A stretch of 42,819 nucleotides of DNA, taken from positions 1 to 42,819 of the forward strand of contig NZ_QBUY01000077.1 in assembly GCF_003121405.1 (NCBI RefSeq), in the 5' to 3' direction. The stretch is from Paraburkholderia sp. C35. GTDB lineage: Bacteria > Pseudomonadota > Gammaproteobacteria > Burkholderiales > Burkholderiaceae. A program made the translations under genes and the position numbers. The notes under the pieces were generated by a model that searched no databases, had not been told where the DNA came from, and worked only from the letters and a program-made list of their open reading frames with translations. Shown here piece after piece: positions 16,337 through 24,581 of this stretch. Position 1 is the first letter of the stretch. Each line of letters starts with the position of its first letter.

Positions 16337-17290
16337 ATGAAAAAAAGTCGACTGATTCGACGCATTTCCAATAGTCTGCTGCTGACATCCTGTGTGGCTT
16401 GCCTGCCTCAAAAGTCGTCGGCAACAGAGACGGGCGTGGGCCGCCCTATCACCGGGCAACAAGTGACCCCATACGCCGGCATCGTTCCCAATACCGATGA
16501 GTGGATCGTGTCGTGGGCAACCATCTATTACGACGGCTCGCTCAGTGCGAGTAAAAGAATATCGACAGGCGATGAAGTCACTGCGGGCCTGAATTACCAG
16601 GTGATCTACACAATCGCCAATCTTGTGAAGACATGGGGTGTCACACTGGGAGGATGGAACTTCGCATCTTCCATAGGTGTACCCGTGCAGTACTCGAATG
16701 CGTCTTCATTCAACGGTCTTCTGCGTCCCGATCACGGCACCCAGTTTGCCGATATGTTCTTCGCGCCCGTGATCGCCGGATATCGCCTCTCGCCAACCGA
16801 CTTCACCGCGTTCAGCCTGCAAATCTACGCGCCGACGGGTGCCTACAATCCCAACCGCCTTGCCAATGCCGGCCAGAACACCTGGACTTTCACGCCAAAC
16901 ATTGCCTACACGAAGCTTTTCCCAAAACACGGTATAGAACTCACGGTGAATTACGGCGTCGAGTTCTACACCACCAATGGCGACACGAACTATCACAACG
17001 CGCCTGTCAGCGTACTCGACGTATTGGCGCTCAAGCGTTTTAAAAGCGGCTGGAGCGCAGGCATCGTCGGCGGGTGGATTCAGCAACTCGGCAATGACAC
17101 CGGTCCGACTGCCGATCTGCTCGACGGCGCAAAGGGCTATTCCGTCGGCGCGGGCCCGATGGTTGGCTGGGCTGGAAAAATCGGAACAACACCGGTTTCA
17201 GCCAATCTGCGGTGGGTCAACGAATTCGCCTCACATGCACGGCCAGGTGGAAATGCAGTGCAGTTGTCGTTGAGTGCTACCTTCGAATAA
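16337..17290 (+). CDS. Outer-membrane protein of the phenol MetA-pathway (SphA-like) family
   Basis: A 317-residue outer-membrane barrel. The ATG at 16337 starts a normal signal peptide (MKKSRLIRRISNSLLL..., cleaved near KSSAT, about 31); an ATG at 16292 would add 15 residues and is less likely. Family features include GRPITGQQVTPYAGIVP, a central FADMFFAPVIAGYRLSPTDF, APTGAYNPNRLANAGQNTW, FTPNIAYTKL, and the C-terminal strand ending LSLSATFE. Proteins of this family are thought to bring hydrophobic or aromatic substrates across the outer membrane. No aromatic catabolic enzyme is nearby, so the substrate is open. It likely forms a transcription unit with the preceding secreted protein. Confidence 0.85.
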   Translation: MKKSRLIRRISNSLLLTSCVACLPQKSSATETGVGRPITGQQVTPYAGIVPNTDEWIVSWATIYYDGSLSASKRISTGDEVTAGLNYQVIYTIANLVKTWGVTLGGWNFASSIGVPVQYSNASSFNGLLRPDHGTQFADMFFAPVIAGYRLSPTDFTAFSLQIYAPTGAYNPNRLANAGQNTWTFTPNIAYTKLFPKHGIELTVNYGVEFYTTNGDTNYHNAPVSVLDVLALKRFKSGWSAGIVGGWIQQLGNDTGPTADLLDGAKGYSVGAGPMVGWAGKIGTTPVSANLRWVNEFASHARPGGNAVQLSLSATFE

Positions 17291-17742
17291 ACGTCCCTAT
17301 TAGCGTATTCAAGCGGAGCGTCGAACCGTCTCCGCGATGATGTCATCCAGTGCGTGAAGCCTCACGTATCGTCAGCATGGCCACAAGTGCCACGCAGCAC
17401 CCCTCCTCCCAATACGCACCTGAAAGCGAAAAGAACAATAAAGAAAGCATTCATCTATTCACGCTTTCGGCGCCGTAAGAACTCACTATTAAACGCTCGC
17501 TTCAACTCTCAACCCTGATTTCCTTTCTCAGTGTCGGTTAGCAGCAGTTATCCGTAAGCAACGCGTAATCAGAATATCAGCGATTGGAAATCAAATGACA
17601 ATCGTTCTCATTAATATTGACGTTAGGGTTCCATCTCCCTAATATCTCTCGAACGGGACGTCACTCTCGCGTGGTCACACTCGTTTCGCATCTGCGTGAA
17701 CCTTACGCGTCGATTTATAGAACAACTAAAGGAAATCTCTCG
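17291..17742. other. Intergenic region with iron-responsive promoter
   Basis: No gene is supported in these 452 bases. The frame of the OprB gene extends up to 17617, but the good start is at 17743. A small hairpin (GCGGAG/CTCCGC, 17313-17335) follows the previous gene without a T-tract. An AT-rich stretch around 17575-17615 contains a Fur-box-like site (17594-17612). AAAGGAAA (about 17728-17734) is the ribosome-binding site of the downstream gene. Confidence 0.55.
17594..17612. promoter_or_regulatory. Fur-box-like operator upstream of the oprB/efeB/fbpABC operon
   Basis: AATGACAATCGTTCTCATT matches the 7-1-7 Fur consensus TGATAAT-N-ATTATCA at 11 of 14 positions (core TGACAAT-C-GTTCTCA, 17596-17610), with symmetrical AAT/ATT flanks. 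It lies about 130 bases before the OprB start in an AT-rich area. The genes downstream are an iron importer and a heme peroxidase, which makes ferric-uptake-regulator control likely. Confidence 0.7.
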
Positions 17743-19221
17743 ATGAGAATCGTCCGATCAATGGCCGCGCGCTCGTCTGCGCTGGCGGTGCCGCTGCGCA
17801 GGATCACGATGGCGACGGCACTTGCGAGTATGTCGCTCTTCGCCATGACAACCGCTCATGCTGAAACCAATCCCGATGCGATCCCCGAGGCGCCCGAGGC
17901 GGACCTGAATATCCAGGCCAAGCCGGAAGGCCAGTGGACGGGTTTCTGGACGCGCTCGACGATGCTCGGCGATATCGGCGGACTGCGTCCGTGGCTCGGC
18001 AAATACGGTATTAGTTTCCAGTTGACGGAGACGAGTGAATATCTCGCCAATCTTCGCGGCGGACTTTCAAAGGGCGGCGATTACGACGGCCTGACAACGG
18101 CAACGGTTCAGGTCGATACGCAAAAGGCATTCGGCCTGCCCGGCGGCCTGTTCAATATCAGTGCGCTGCAGATTCACGGCCGCAACCTGAGCGCGGACCG
18201 TCTCGGCACGCTGAATACGGCGAGCGGTATTGAAGCGGAAGCGACGACGCGTCTGTGGGAAATGTGGTACCAGCAGTCGTTCCTCGACAAGCGCGTCGAC
18301 ATCAAGATCGGCCAGCAGAGTATCGATCAGGAATTCATCACCAGCACCTACGCGGCGACCTTCATCAATACGATGTTCGGCTGGCCTGCCCTGCCGTCGT
18401 ACGACATGCCGTCGGGCGGCCCGGCGTATCCGCTGTCGGCGCTGGGCGTGCGCGTGCGCGGACAGATCACGCCTTCCCTGACGGCATTGGCCGGCGTGTA
18501 TTCGGGCGATCCGCTCGGCAACAACCCCGATAACATTCACGGCACCAACTTCAATCTGCATAGCGGTGCGTTGTGGATCGGCGAGTTGCAGTACGCGATC
18601 AACCAACCTGCCGACGGCGAGATGGTCGGCGCGGACAGCAACAAGTTGCCGGGCACATACAAGATCGGTGTCTGGTACAACAACAATCGTTTCGACGATC
18701 AACGCTTCGACAATACCGGGCTGTCGCTGGCCAATCCTGCATCGACGGGCATTCCGCAATCGCATCACGGCGACTACAGCATCTATGCAGTCGCGGACCA
18801 GATGGTATGGCGCCCCGACCCCGATGAACCGCGCAGCGTAGGCGTGTTCGCACGCCTGATGGGCGCGCCGGGCGATCGCAATCTCGTCAGCTTCGCGGCG
18901 AACTTCGGCGTGGTCATGAAAGCGCCGTTCAAGGGCCGCGACAATGACAGCGTCGGCCTCGCCGCCACCTACATCAAGGTCGGCAATCACGTGCACGATC
19001 TCGATCAGGACTTCCGTGATTTCACCGGCGGGCCGTACGGCGTGCGCACCAGCGAAACAGCACTGGAAGCGACTTACATCTATCAGGTCACGCCCTGGTG
19101 GCAATTGCAGGCCGACGCGCAGTACACGTTCAATGCGGGCGCGGGCCAGAATCCCAACGATCCGACCGCGCCGCTGCGAAACACCTTCGTCGTGGGCGTA
19201 CGCACCAACATCACGTTCTGA
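17743..19221 (+). CDS. OprB-family carbohydrate-selective porin
   Basis: A 492-residue outer-membrane porin. The chosen ATG has AAAGGAAA upstream and gives a long signal peptide ending TTAHA (about residue 40). Diagnostic OprB features are an aromatic-rich N-terminal segment WTGFWTRSTMLGDIGGLRP, the conserved LWEMWYQQSFLDKRVDIKIGQ, DQEFITS, PAYPLSALGVRVRGQ, YSGDPLGNNPD, and a final strand ending VGVRTNITF. The family classically takes up glucose or other sugars, but this copy heads an operon of iron genes behind a Fur-like site. It may admit an iron chelate or organic acid complex instead. The next gene starts 48 bases later. Confidence 0.88.
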   Translation: MRIVRSMAARSSALAVPLRRITMATALASMSLFAMTTAHAETNPDAIPEAPEADLNIQAKPEGQWTGFWTRSTMLGDIGGLRPWLGKYGISFQLTETSEYLANLRGGLSKGGDYDGLTTATVQVDTQKAFGLPGGLFNISALQIHGRNLSADRLGTLNTASGIEAEATTRLWEMWYQQSFLDKRVDIKIGQQSIDQEFITSTYAATFINTMFGWPALPSYDMPSGGPAYPLSALGVRVRGQITPSLTALAGVYSGDPLGNNPDNIHGTNFNLHSGALWIGELQYAINQPADGEMVGADSNKLPGTYKIGVWYNNNRFDDQRFDNTGLSLANPASTGIPQSHHGDYSIYAVADQMVWRPDPDEPRSVGVFARLMGAPGDRNLVSFAANFGVVMKAPFKGRDNDSVGLAATYIKVGNHVHDLDQDFRDFTGGPYGVRTSETALEATYIYQVTPWWQLQADAQYTFNAGAGQNPNDPTAPLRNTFVVGVRTNITF

Positions 19222-19269
19222 GCGCCGGTCTCGCAGAACATCTTTCGACCTTATTGAAGCAATCCCATC

Positions 19270-20460
19270 ATGACGGCAAAACAGGTTGTAAGCGCAAATA
19301 CGAATACAGGGAAGGCGGGACGGTCGCGCGAGCTTGCCAGGCACCTGCGCGGCAAGGCCGCTTGCGTAGCAGGCATGCTGGCGCTACTCGTTACGTGCAG
19401 CGCGCAGGCCGAACCGCAAGGCTTTCTCGAGACGTTGCATCACAACACGACACTGATCAACACCGTGCCCGATAACGGCGATCAGAACCCGTACGCCATC
19501 GTCGTTGCGCCGGTCTCGGCGGGCGTGGTCAAACAGGGCGACGTACTGGTCGACAACTTCAACAACGCGGCCAATCTGCAAGGCACGGGCAGCACCATCG
19601 TCGACTATCATCCCGACACGAAGCAGATGACGCTGTTCGCCAAGATTCCGCGCGATCTGAAGGAGTGCCCCGGCGGCGTCGGCCTGTCGACTGCAATGAC
19701 CATGCTCAAATCCGGCTGGGTGATCGTCGGCAGCACGCCCAGCAATGATGGCACCACGGGCACCAAAGGCGCAGGCTGTCTGATCGTGCTCGACTCTCAG
19801 GGCAAAATCACCTCGACGATCTCCAGCCCCAATATCAACGACCCGTGGGGCAACATGGCCGTCGTCGATAACGGCACGAGTGCGACACTGTTCATCAGCA
19901 TGGCGGGCTTCGGCGTGGGCGGTGCAGACGGCGATCCGCCCGTGTTCAAGCAGGCAACCGTTCTGCGGCTCGACCTCGACATTCCTCAAGGCAAGCCGCC
20001 CGTCGTGAAGAAAGAAACGATCGTGGGCAGCGGCTTCGGCGCGCAGGCCGACAAGGGCGTGTTCCTCGTCGGACCGACGGGGCTGGCGTTGTCGGCGGAT
20101 CAGAAGGTGTTGTACGTATCGGACGCAATCGGCAATCGCGTCAACGTGATCGACGAACCGATAACGCGCGATACGAGTGCAGGCGTCGGACGGCAACTCA
20201 CGGCCGACGGCCTGCTGCATCGCCCGCTCGCCATGGTGACGGCGCCCAACGGCCACCTGCTGGTGACGAACGCGCTAAATGGACAGGTAGTGGAGATCAT
20301 TCCCGAGTCGGGCAAGCAGTTGTACGCGCGCTGGATCGACACCGACAAGGCGCAGACGCCGCCCGGCAATGGCGACCTGTTCGGCATCGCGATGACACCG
20401 GAAGGCGATGGCTTCTACTATGTGCAGGATGATGTGAATACGCTGGTGCTCGCGAAGTGA
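19270..20460 (+). CDS. Secreted beta-propeller-like protein (NHL/SMP-30 type), unknown function
   Basis: A 396-residue exported protein with a long basic N-terminus and hydrophobic signal ending CSAQA (about 47). Repeated propeller-like segments include NPYAIVVAPVSAGVVKQGDVLVDNF, WGNMAVVDNGTSATLFIS, PTGLALSADQKVLYVSDAIGNRVNVID, and PLAMVTAPNGHLLVTNALNGQVVEI; the pattern GLAxSxDxxxLYVSDxxxNRVxVID is typical of NHL or SMP-30 blades. No catalytic metal site is recognised. It sits between the OprB porin and the EfeB-like peroxidase, 48 and 84 bases from them, so it is probably a periplasmic component of the same iron-related system. Confidence 0.75.
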   Translation: MTAKQVVSANTNTGKAGRSRELARHLRGKAACVAGMLALLVTCSAQAEPQGFLETLHHNTTLINTVPDNGDQNPYAIVVAPVSAGVVKQGDVLVDNFNNAANLQGTGSTIVDYHPDTKQMTLFAKIPRDLKECPGGVGLSTAMTMLKSGWVIVGSTPSNDGTTGTKGAGCLIVLDSQGKITSTISSPNINDPWGNMAVVDNGTSATLFISMAGFGVGGADGDPPVFKQATVLRLDLDIPQGKPPVVKKETIVGSGFGAQADKGVFLVGPTGLALSADQKVLYVSDAIGNRVNVIDEPITRDTSAGVGRQLTADGLLHRPLAMVTAPNGHLLVTNALNGQVVEIIPESGKQLYARWIDTDKAQTPPGNGDLFGIAMTPEGDGFYYVQDDVNTLVLAK

Positions 20461-20544
20461 CACCGTAGCAATGCACTGCACGCCAGGCATCCAGGCAACA
20501 GGCAATACACGCAACAGAACACGCAAGCAGCAAGAGGCAGCATC

Positions 20545-21837
20545 ATGACAAACGATCAGTCTCCACCGTCGCGCCCAGGTCGGCGCGGCTTTCTGAAAGC
20601 AGGCGGCGCCGCCGTTGCGGCGGGCGCCGGACTCGCGACTTCGGGCGCGGCGCATGCCGCGCTGACGCGCACCCATGCCGACGACGTGCAACGCCAGATC
20701 GAGCCGTTCTACGGCGCGCATCAGGCGGGCATCGTGACGCCGCAGCAGAGTCACTCGTACGTCGCCGCTTTCGATCTGAAAACCGACAAGCGCGAAGAAG
20801 TCATCGCCCTGCTGCGCGAATGGACGCAAGCCGCCGCGCGCATGACGCAAGGCCACACGGCCGGCTCGCTCGAAACGGCCGACGACAAGCCCGCCGCCGA
20901 TTCCGCCGATGTGCTCGGCCTCGGCGCATCGTCGCTCACGCTCACGTTCGGCTTTGGTCCGGGTCTTTTCACGTCGCACGACGGCAAGGACCGCTATGGC
21001 CTGGCGAGCAAACGCCCCGCCGCACTCGTCGATCTGCCGCGCTTCAACGGCGATCAGCTGGTCACCGAGAAAACGGGCGGTGATCTGTTCGTGCAGGCCT
21101 GCGCGAACGACGCACAGGTCGCGTTCCATGCCGTGCGGCAACTCGCGCGCATGGGTTATGGCGCGATCGCGATGCGTTGGGGCCAGGCGGGCTTCCTGTC
21201 CGGTCCGAAAGGCCAGACGCCGCGCAACCTGATGGGCTTCAAGGACGGCACCAACAATCCTTCGACGGCGAAACCGCCGCTGATGAATCAGTTCGTCTGG
21301 GCCAGTGCCGCCGACGCGCCGTGGATGCAAGGCGGCACCTACACCGTCGTGCGCCGTATCCGCATCACGCTCGAACACTGGGACCAGATGGAGCTCGGCT
21401 TCCAGGAACAGGTGTTCGGACGGCACAAATACAGCGGCGCGCCCATCGGCCAGAAAAACGAATTCGATGCCGTCGACCTCAAGGCCGAGGACAAGGACGG
21501 CAACCCCGTCATTCCTGATAACTCGCATGTACGGCTTTCGAATCAGGCGAACAATGCGGGTGCGCAGATTCTGCGTCGTTCGTATTCGTACAACGACGGC
21601 ACGAATTTCTATATCGAGCGCTGGCCGCCGTGGCGCCAGGAAACCGAATATGACGCGGGCCTCATCTTTATCGCGCATCAGGCCGACCCGCGCACGGGCT
21701 TCATTCCGATCAACGAGAAGCTCTCGAAGTTCGACATGATGAACCAGTTCACGACGCATATCGGCAGCGCGGTTTTCGCCGTGCCGCCGGGCGCGCGCGA
21801 AGGTTCGTATATCGGGGCAGGACTATTCGAAACATAA
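20545..21837 (+). CDS. efeB: EfeB-type Dyp peroxidase, Tat-exported
   Basis: A 430-residue heme protein. A perfect twin-arginine signal (R13-R14-GFLK followed by a hydrophobic run ending AHA) sends the folded, heme-loaded enzyme to the periplasm. The Dyp family motif GFKDGTNN (about 231) and the proximal heme-ligand region NSHVRLSN (about 327) are present, with RRSYSYNDG and GLIFIAHQADP further on. EfeB in E. coli works with EfeU and EfeO in ferrous uptake and has been proposed to extract iron from heme. Here EfeU and EfeO are absent, and the gene instead lies 72 bases before an FbpA-type ferric-binding protein gene. This suggests the peroxidase oxidises or releases iron for the Fbp importer. 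Confidence 0.9.
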   Translation: MTNDQSPPSRPGRRGFLKAGGAAVAAGAGLATSGAAHAALTRTHADDVQRQIEPFYGAHQAGIVTPQQSHSYVAAFDLKTDKREEVIALLREWTQAAARMTQGHTAGSLETADDKPAADSADVLGLGASSLTLTFGFGPGLFTSHDGKDRYGLASKRPAALVDLPRFNGDQLVTEKTGGDLFVQACANDAQVAFHAVRQLARMGYGAIAMRWGQAGFLSGPKGQTPRNLMGFKDGTNNPSTAKPPLMNQFVWASAADAPWMQGGTYTVVRRIRITLEHWDQMELGFQEQVFGRHKYSGAPIGQKNEFDAVDLKAEDKDGNPVIPDNSHVRLSNQANNAGAQILRRSYSYNDGTNFYIERWPPWRQETEYDAGLIFIAHQADPRTGFIPINEKLSKFDMMNQFTTHIGSAVFAVPPGAREGSYIGAGLFET

Positions 21838-21909
21838 GAAATACCGCAGGCCGGCGCAACACGCGCCCCTGCGGCCATTCAATAACGTCAAGAAGAAGAG
21901 GTTGAACTC

Positions 21910-22929
21910 ATGAACCGTTCCTGGTCTGGAGCAATGCGTCACGCTGCGCGCGTGATTGCGCTGTCGCTGTCCGTCGCCGCGACGGCCGCGCATGCCGCAT
22001 CGATCACGGTGTACAGCGCGCAGCACGAGCAGGTCATGAACATGCTCGCGAAAGACTTCGAGAAAGAGACGGGCATTTCAGTGAAGATCCGCAACGGCGA
22101 AGGTCCGGCGCTGGCCGCCCAACTCGTCGCGGAAGGGTCGGCCTCGCCTGCCGATGTCTACTTCACCGAGAACTCGCCCGAGTTGATGCTGCTCGAAGAA
22201 AAAGGCCTGTTGAGCAAGGTCGATCCCACCACGCTCGGCATCATTCCGAACCGCTTCAACTCGCCATCGGGACAGTGGGTCGGCGTTACCGCCCGCGAGA
22301 GCGTGCTTGCCTACAACACGGCCAAGATCCAGCCCTCGCAATTGCCCACATCGATCTTCGATCTCGCGAAACCCGAATGGAAAGGCAAGGTCGGCATCGC
22401 CCCCAGCGACGCGGACTTCCTGCCGCTGGTGAGCGCCGTGCTCGCGTTGAAGGGCGAAGCGCAAACGCTGCAATGGCTCAAGGGACTCAAGACGAACGCG
22501 CAGATCTTCGACGACGATGAAGGCGTCGTGGCCGCCGTGAATCGCGGCGGCGTGGTGACGGGTGTGATCAACAACTATTACTGGGCGCGTCTTCACACGC
22601 AACTCGGCGACAAGTCCACCCGCAGCGCGATCTATCACTACACCAATGGCGACCTTGGCGGACTCGTGAACGTATCGGGCGCAGCCATCATGAAGACTGC
22701 GCACAACAGCGACGGCGCACAGCAGTTCCTGAAGTATCTCGTCAGCGAACGTGCGCAGACGCTGATGGCCAACAGCCATGTCAGCTACGAATATCCGCTG
22801 CATGCCGGCGTGGCACCCGATCCGTTGCTCAAGCCGTTCAGCGAATTGCAGCCGCCTTCCCTCACGCTCGAACAACTCGGCGACGATAGCCAGGCGGGCA
22901 AGCTGCTGCGCCAGGCGGGTCTGCTGTAA
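21910..22929 (+). CDS. fbpA: Periplasmic ferric-iron-binding protein (FbpA/FutA type)
   Basis: A 339-residue substrate-binding protein of an iron(III) ABC importer. It has a signal peptide ending HAA (about 36), then ITVYSAQHEQVMNMLAKDFEKETG, the classic FbpA opening. SPADVYFTENSPEL, YNTAKI, PEWKGKVGIAP and the adjacent iron-ligand tyrosines in VINNYYWARLH (about 218-228) follow. GDLGGLVNVSGAAI is also family-typical. It directly follows the EfeB-like gene and precedes the permease by 11 bases, so one transcript encodes periplasmic iron handling and import. Confidence 0.92.
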   Translation: MNRSWSGAMRHAARVIALSLSVAATAAHAASITVYSAQHEQVMNMLAKDFEKETGISVKIRNGEGPALAAQLVAEGSASPADVYFTENSPELMLLEEKGLLSKVDPTTLGIIPNRFNSPSGQWVGVTARESVLAYNTAKIQPSQLPTSIFDLAKPEWKGKVGIAPSDADFLPLVSAVLALKGEAQTLQWLKGLKTNAQIFDDDEGVVAAVNRGGVVTGVINNYYWARLHTQLGDKSTRSAIYHYTNGDLGGLVNVSGAAIMKTAHNSDGAQQFLKYLVSERAQTLMANSHVSYEYPLHAGVAPDPLLKPFSELQPPSLTLEQLGDDSQAGKLLRQAGLL

Positions 22930-22940
22930 AGGATCGGGAG

Positions 22941-24560
22941 GTGAGCGATGTGACCGACATCGGCGACGCCGTCGCTGCCATCCAGCCTGCTGCGCAGGCG
23001 CCTGCGCGTGCCGGCAGGCGGGCTCCGCGCGGCCTGCTGGCAGGCGCGGCCGTGAGCGCGCTGCTGGTGCTGCTGCCGCTTGCCTTCACGTTCTATCGCG
23101 CGACGACGGTCGGCTTCAGCGATGCAGCGGAACTGGTGTTTCGTCCGCTTGTCGGCGAACTGCTCGGCAATACGCTGCTGATCACGATCAGTGCGACGCT
23201 CGCGTCGGCTGTGCTCGGCACGGCTGCTGCGTGGTTCGTCGAACGCTCGGATTTGCCGGGCCGCAAATGGTGGTCCATCATCAGCGCGGCGCCGCTCGCG
23301 ATGCCCGCGTTCGTTTCGAGCTATGCGTGGGTGTCGATCAGCCTCGATCTGCAGGACTTCGCGGGTGCGCTGCTCGTCATCACGTCCTCGTATTTTCCGC
23401 TCGTGTATCTGCCCGTCGCGGCGGCGCTGCGCGGCATGGATCCCGCGCTCGAAGAAAGCGCCCGCGCGCTGGGCTGTGGGCGCTGGGCAACCTTTGCACG
23501 CGTGGTGCTGCCTCAGTTGCGCCCTGCGCTGCTCGGCGGCATGCTGCTGGTCGCGCTAGGCGTGCTGTCGGAATTCGGCGCGTTCCAGATGCTGCGCTTT
23601 CGCACCTTCACCACGGAAATCTACGCGGAATATCGCACCAGTTTCGACAACAGCGGCGCGTCGCTGCTTGCCTGCCTGCTGATCGCGCTGTGTCTCGTCT
23701 GTCTCGCGCTCGAGTTTCGCGTGCGTGGCGGCTCGCGCTATGAGCGCGTCGATCGCGGCGCGAGACGGGCTGCGCTGCGCTATGAACTCGGCGGCTGGCG
23801 CTGGCCCGTGCTGGCTGGCTTCGCTGCGTTGGGCATCGTCACGCTCGGTGTGCCGCTCGGCATGATCGGCTACTGGCTGACGCAGGAAGGCGCCGCCGCC
23901 GTGACGCCCGCTGAAGTCTCGCCGGAACTGCTGTTCAACGCGACGTTATCGTCGGTCGGCTTCGGTCTTGCGGCCGCTATCGTCACGACGGCGCTGGTGT
24001 TGCCGCTCGCCTTCCTGCTCGCGCGCTATCCGGCACGGCTCGCAACCGTGTTCGAGCGCACGGTGTTTCTTGCGCAAGGCGTGCCCGGCCTCGTGGTCGC
24101 GCTGGCAATCGTCTCGCTTGCCGTACACGCGTTGCAGCCGCTCTATCAGGGCACGGCGCTGCTGATCGTCGCCTACGCGATTCTCTTCATGCCGCTCGCG
24201 CTCGTCAGCGTGCGCGCCGCGCTGATGCAATCGCAACCGCGTCTCGAAGACACCGCGCGTGCGCTCGGCCTGAATGCACTGCAAACCTTCGTGCGCGTGC
24301 TCCTGCCGCTCGCCGCACCCGGTCTGGGCGCCGCCGCCACCATGGTTTTCATCTCCGTCGTGACGGAACTCAACGCGACGCTGCTGCTGTCACCCATCGA
24401 TACCCACACGCTCGCCACGCAAGTCTGGTCCGACACCTCGACGCTCGCGTTCGCGGCCGCCGCACCGTATGCGGCGCTGATGACGGTCATTTCGCTGGGT
24501 GGTTCCGGCGTGCTGTTCGTGTTGCTGGGACGCGCCGCGCTGCGGGATGCGAGCCGCTGA
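22941..24560 (+). CDS. fbpB: Ferric-iron ABC transporter permease (FbpB type, fused two-domain)
   Basis: A 539-residue inner-membrane protein with two homologous halves, each with about six membrane segments and an EAA loop: EESARALGCGRWATFARVVLPQLRPAL... in the first and EDTARALGLNALQTFVRVLLPLAAPG... in the second (written here in part). This duplicated structure is standard for FbpB/SfuB. The start is a GTG. Either 22941 (AAAGGA about eight bases upstream) or 22950 (GGGAG nine bases upstream) is possible, differing by three residues. It is part of the fbpABC cluster. Confidence 0.92.
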   Translation: MSDVTDIGDAVAAIQPAAQAPARAGRRAPRGLLAGAAVSALLVLLPLAFTFYRATTVGFSDAAELVFRPLVGELLGNTLLITISATLASAVLGTAAAWFVERSDLPGRKWWSIISAAPLAMPAFVSSYAWVSISLDLQDFAGALLVITSSYFPLVYLPVAAALRGMDPALEESARALGCGRWATFARVVLPQLRPALLGGMLLVALGVLSEFGAFQMLRFRTFTTEIYAEYRTSFDNSGASLLACLLIALCLVCLALEFRVRGGSRYERVDRGARRAALRYELGGWRWPVLAGFAALGIVTLGVPLGMIGYWLTQEGAAAVTPAEVSPELLFNATLSSVGFGLAAAIVTTALVLPLAFLLARYPARLATVFERTVFLAQGVPGLVVALAIVSLAVHALQPLYQGTALLIVAYAILFMPLALVSVRAALMQSQPRLEDTARALGLNALQTFVRVLLPLAAPGLGAAATMVFISVVTELNATLLLSPIDTHTLATQVWSDTSTLAFAAAAPYAALMTVISLGGSGVLFVLLGRAALRDASR

Positions 24561-24581
24561 ACGATCTTTCTTTCCTATTCA

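Noticed and set aside
18067..19344. A 425-codon open frame antisense to the OprB gene
   Set aside because: It lies opposite a well-supported porin gene, has an Arg/His-rich composition typical of antisense frames in high-GC DNA, and shows no family motif.
20275..21759. A 494-codon open frame antisense to the EfeB-like gene
   Set aside because: The sense strand has clear Dyp peroxidase and Tat motifs; the antisense product is Arg/His-rich with no recognisable domain.
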